A DNA stretch of 49,271 nucleotides from Bacteroidota bacterium. GTDB taxonomy: Bacteria; Bacteroidota; Bacteroidia; Chitinophagales; Saprospiraceae. The notes beneath the pieces were generated by a model. That model was not told the DNA's origin and searched no databases. It saw only the letters and a program-made list of their open reading frames with translations. This document shows positions 46,877 to 49,271 of the stretch, in pieces (position 1 is the first letter of the stretch; each line of letters opens with the position of its first letter). The stretch spans positions 1-49,271 of the forward strand of contig JAFMBH010000019.1 of assembly GCA_017858735.1 (NCBI GenBank). Direction: 5' to 3'. The translations under genes were made by a program, and so were the position numbers.

Positions 46877-47188
46877 ATGTACTTGTATAATATTACATAC
46901 AGAGTCGAAAATACTGTTTTCGACGCCTGGAAAAGTTGGGTTTTAGAGAAAAATATTCCTTCTATCATGTCATTGGGTTTGTTTTCCAGTTTTAGATTTT
47001 GCGCTCTTTTAGGAGAAGAAAATGTAGATGCACAAACCTATGCATTGCAATTTAAATGTGAAAGTTGGGAAACTTTTCTGCAATATAGAGACGGTAATAT
47101 GTCTGCATTTTTTGAGCAGCAGATGTCATTGTTCGGTGAAGATGTCCTCACATTTAGTTCCCTTCTTGAAATACACTTAGAAGGATAG
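46877..47188 (+). CDS. DUF4286 family protein
   Basis: This small 103-residue cytoplasmic protein has no known function. It starts MYLYNITYRVENTVFDAWKSW, typical of DUF4286, and has a ferredoxin-like alpha/beta pattern reminiscent of dimeric alpha-beta barrel proteins. The sequence ALQFKCESWETFLQYRDGNM is the other conserved part. It begins 3 nt after the DUF4290 stop. A weak hairpin (47197-47213) follows the stop. Confidence 0.85.
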   Translation: MYLYNITYRVENTVFDAWKSWVLEKNIPSIMSLGLFSSFRFCALLGEENVDAQTYALQFKCESWETFLQYRDGNMSAFFEQQMSLFGEDVLTFSSLLEIHLEG

Positions 47189-47196
47189 GGTTTTTA

Positions 47197-47213
47197 GAGG
47201 ACAAAAAGTCCTC
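47197..47213 (+). terminator. Weak hairpin after the DUF4290/DUF4286 operon
   Basis: GAGGAC (47197-47202) pairs with GTCCTC (47208-47213) around AAAAA, 8 nt after the stop codon. The six-base stem is followed by CTTTCC rather than a T-run, so it is a poor terminator by sequence. Confidence 0.35.
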
Positions 47214-47247
47214 CTTTCCGCCCTGGTTAAGTAGCATGAATTATTTT

Positions 47248-47272
47248 TAAATAATTGAATTTCAATTATTTA
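47248..47272. repeat. AT-rich palindrome upstream of the YifB/ComM gene
   Basis: TAAATAATTGAA, a single T, and TTCAATTATTTA form a perfect inverted repeat with 12-bp arms. It lies in the 191-nt gap between the DUF4286 gene and the AAA ATPase. It may be a regulator site or cruciform; no other coding signal is seen in this gap. Confidence 0.5.
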
Positions 47273-47379
47273 TTTAAATATTTTTTGCATTTAATTTTGA
47301 ATTGTTCATTTAGCTTTTATTATTCGGAGAGGCTTTAATGGCTTACCTTTCATTTTTTACTTAGAAATAAGGGTGAAAT

Positions 47380-48939
47380 ATGTTGGTAAAAACATTTGCC
47401 AGTGCCGTTCAGGGTGTTGGTGCAAAAACAATCACTGTGGAGGTAAATAGTGGGGGACAGCCAGTAGCGGGAACGAACTACTACAATATGGTTGGCTTAC
47501 CTGACAACGCAGTAAGGGAGGGTTTTCAGCGAATTGAAGCCGCTATTATCAATGCTGGTCTAAAAATGCCTCGTGTTAAAACCATTGTAAATCTGGCGCC
47601 TGCAGATTTAAGAAAAGAGGGTTCATCTTATGACCTTCCCATAGCCCTCGGCATTTTGGCTTCCTCGGGTCAGATACCTTTGGAAAAACTCGAGCGGTTT
47701 TTAGTTATGGGTGAATTATCTTTAGATGGTACTTTACAACCTTTGAGAGGTGCTCTTCCGATAGCTATACAGGCAAGAAAAGAGCATTTTTTTGGATTGA
47801 TTTTGCCTTTAGCCAATGCCAGAGAAGCGGGTATTGTTAATAATCTGGAAGTGATAGGGGTAAAAAATCTAATGGAAATAGTGGCTTATTTAAGAGGTGA
47901 ATTAGATATCAAATCTACCCAGGTAGATACTCGGGATGATTTTTTTAGAAATCAAACTACGCATAATGTTGATTTTTCTGATGTAAAAGGTCAAAGTCAC
48001 ATAAAGCGAGCCCTTGAAATTGCTGCGGCAGGTGGACATAATGCCATTCTTATTGGCCCTCCAGGTGCGGGAAAAACTATGTTGGCGCGGAGGCTGCCAA
48101 CCATTTTGCCACCTCTAACGCTGGCAGAAGCTTTAGAAACAACAAAAATTCATTCCGTAGCTGGTATTTTATCCCCTGAAACAGCCCTGGTACATACCCG
48201 TCCATTCCGATCGCCCCACCATACGATCAGTGATACAGCAATGACTGGAGGCACCTCAAATCCGAAACCAGGGGAAATATCTTTGGCTCACAACGGGGTA
48301 CTTTTCTTAGATGAACTACCAGAATTTCGCAGAAGTGTGCTGGAAGTGCTTAGACAACCGATGGAAGAAAATATGGTTACCATATCACGCGCTAAAATAA
48401 CGGTGGAATATCCCGCCGGGTTTATGCTCATTGCTTCTATGAATCCCTGCCCGTGTGGATTTTATAATCACCCTGAAAAGGAATGTGTATGTGGCGCTGG
48501 AGCAGTAAAAAAATATTTGAATAAGATTTCAGGTCCATTAATGGATAGGATAGATTTACATGTTGAAGTTACTCCCGTGTCTTATGATGAGTTAGCTGTT
48601 ACCAAATCTCAGGCGGAAACAAGTGAAATGATTCGCGAAAGAGTTATTAGAGCCAGGGAAATTCAGCAGCTTAGATATGTCTCTACGCCCGAAATACATA
48701 ATAATTCGCAAATGCCAGCTAATCAGGTGAGGAATATTTGTGTATTAGATAGTGCGGGAAATTTACTGGTCAAAAAAGCAATGGAAAAACTCCAGTTATC
48801 GGCAAGGGCTTATGATCGAATATTAAAAGTTGCCAGAACTTTAGCAGATTTGTCAGGTGATGAAAAAATAGGTTTGGAGCACCTTGCAGAGGCTATTCAT
48901 TTTAGAAGTTTAGATCGTGCAAATTGGGCAAGCCAATAG
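47380..48939 (+). CDS. comM: YifB/ComM-family AAA+ ATPase (Mg chelatase-like)
   Basis: This 519-residue AAA+ protein is of the ComM type, which in naturally competent bacteria is a hexameric helicase that aids branch migration during transformation. An N-terminal ChlI/Lon-C-like domain (about residues 20-170, VNLAPADLRKEGSSYDLPIA) is followed by the AAA+ core. Walker A (GPPGAGKTM) is near residue 226, and FRSPHHTISD, LFLDELPEF (Walker B) and a zinc-type cysteine cluster (NPCPCGFYNHPEKECVCG) follow. A C-terminal lid domain has LSARAYDRILKVARTLADL. It is complete. It is annotated as Mg chelatase in some databases, but it is not the chlorophyll enzyme. Confidence 0.92.
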   Translation: MLVKTFASAVQGVGAKTITVEVNSGGQPVAGTNYYNMVGLPDNAVREGFQRIEAAIINAGLKMPRVKTIVNLAPADLRKEGSSYDLPIALGILASSGQIPLEKLERFLVMGELSLDGTLQPLRGALPIAIQARKEHFFGLILPLANAREAGIVNNLEVIGVKNLMEIVAYLRGELDIKSTQVDTRDDFFRNQTTHNVDFSDVKGQSHIKRALEIAAAGGHNAILIGPPGAGKTMLARRLPTILPPLTLAEALETTKIHSVAGILSPETALVHTRPFRSPHHTISDTAMTGGTSNPKPGEISLAHNGVLFLDELPEFRRSVLEVLRQPMEENMVTISRAKITVEYPAGFMLIASMNPCPCGFYNHPEKECVCGAGAVKKYLNKISGPLMDRIDLHVEVTPVSYDELAVTKSQAETSEMIRERVIRAREIQQLRYVSTPEIHNNSQMPANQVRNICVLDSAGNLLVKKAMEKLQLSARAYDRILKVARTLADLSGDEKIGLEHLAEAIHFRSLDRANWASQ

Positions 48940-48997
48940 CCATTTATTATGAATGCTTTGGCGTAATTGATGTATATTACCTTGTTAAACTGATAAA

Positions 48998-49271
48998 ATG
49001 ATTTCAAAGTATGTTAATCCGTTTACGGATTTTGGGTTTAAGAAAATATTTGGGGAAGAAGGAAGTAAGTTCTTACTGATGGATTTTTTGAATACTTTAT
49101 TACCTGAAGAAAATAAGATTTCAAGCTTAACGCTTAGAAATTCAGAAAATCTACCCCGAACGGAATTAGAGCGGCGGGCTATTTTTGATGTTTATTGCAT
49201 GAACCAAAAAGGGGAAAGATTTATTGTAGAATTACAAAAAGCAAAAGAAAATTTTTTCAAGGAGAGGACTG
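48998..49271 (+). CDS. Rpn-family PD-(D/E)XK nuclease/transposase-type protein, cut by the window edge
   Basis: The first 91 codons of an open frame run off the end of the window. The start MISKYVNPFTDFGFKKIFGE is the hallmark of the Rpn/PDDEXK_2 recombination-promoting nuclease family. The catalytic acids appear as D64 in RRAIFDVY and E78-x-Q80 in FIVELQKAK. These proteins are small, multi-copy and often mobile or prone to decay. It starts at ATG 48998, 58 nt after the YifB stop. Full length would be about 280-310 residues in this family, so about two thirds are not seen and its integrity cannot be judged. Confidence 0.85.
   Translation, partial: MISKYVNPFTDFGFKKIFGEEGSKFLLMDFLNTLLPEENKISSLTLRNSENLPRTELERRAIFDVYCMNQKGERFIVELQKAKENFFKERT

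Noticed and set aside
1-49271. CRISPR arrays, tRNA or rRNA genes, prophage or defence islands
   Set aside because: No regularly spaced repeats, cloverleaf-like or rRNA sequence, integrase or recognised defence gene was seen on reading; a tRNA scan was not possible here.

Overview
The window looks like chromosomal DNA of a Bacteroidota bacterium, probably of the Saprospiria/Lewinella-Haliscomenobacter type. It is AT-rich. It carries SusC/SusD and TonB receptor/DUF4249 outer-membrane pairs, LytS/LytTR regulation, and DUF4290 and DUF4286 genes. A giant astacin protease has BACON and GEVED modules and a type IX secretion sorting domain. Promoter elements fit the Bacteroidota -7 consensus TAnnTTTG. 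Genes are dense on both strands and most are chromosomal housekeeping genes. I saw no rRNA, tRNA, CRISPR array, prophage or complete insertion sequence.

Layout. 1-560: a decayed membrane-protein remnant and a small antisense ORF. 562-5865 (+): a PaaE-like ferredoxin reductase, a PD40 periplasmic/outer-membrane protein and aspS. 5924-11124 (-): hemA, aroQ, recQ and a mannose-1-phosphate guanylyltransferase. 11264-14983: a LysM lytic transglycosylase (+), tatA and a PlsC-like acyltransferase (-), and a divergent acyl-ACP desaturase (+) whose promoter carries a perfect palindrome. 15055-21083: a TonB-type outer-membrane barrel (-), a LytS/LytTR two-component pair (+) and a CE15-like glucuronoyl esterase (-). 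21213-28880 (+): a C-terminal processing protease, an ABC-F ATPase, a Tat-exported TIM-barrel isomerase-like protein, dnaB and an RluB-type pseudouridine synthase.

28951-34940 (-): a small outer-membrane protein, a TauE/SafE permease, methylmalonyl-CoA epimerase, an O-methyltransferase and a translationally coupled TonB receptor/DUF4249 lipoprotein pair. 35118-39593 (+): a SusC/SusD pair, divergent from the receptor pair. 39699-40916 (-): a LolC/E-type permease. 41100-46061 (+): the 1653-residue astacin protease. 46136-48939 (+): DUF4290, DUF4286 and a YifB/ComM AAA ATPase. The right edge cuts a PD-(D/E)XK transposase-type nuclease.

The common thread is envelope biology: glycan and ligand capture (SusCD, receptor/DUF4249, CE15), export (Tat, Lol, T9SS cargo), wall remodelling (MltD-type enzyme, Ctp) and lipid tuning (PlsC, desaturase). 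The items most worth a second look are the palindrome over the desaturase promoter, the short promoter-to-terminator unit with a 23-codon ORF at 25301-25405, the cysteine-rich DUF4249 partner, and the A-B-B'-A' module pattern in the astacin protein. I do not see a clear new defence or mobile system.
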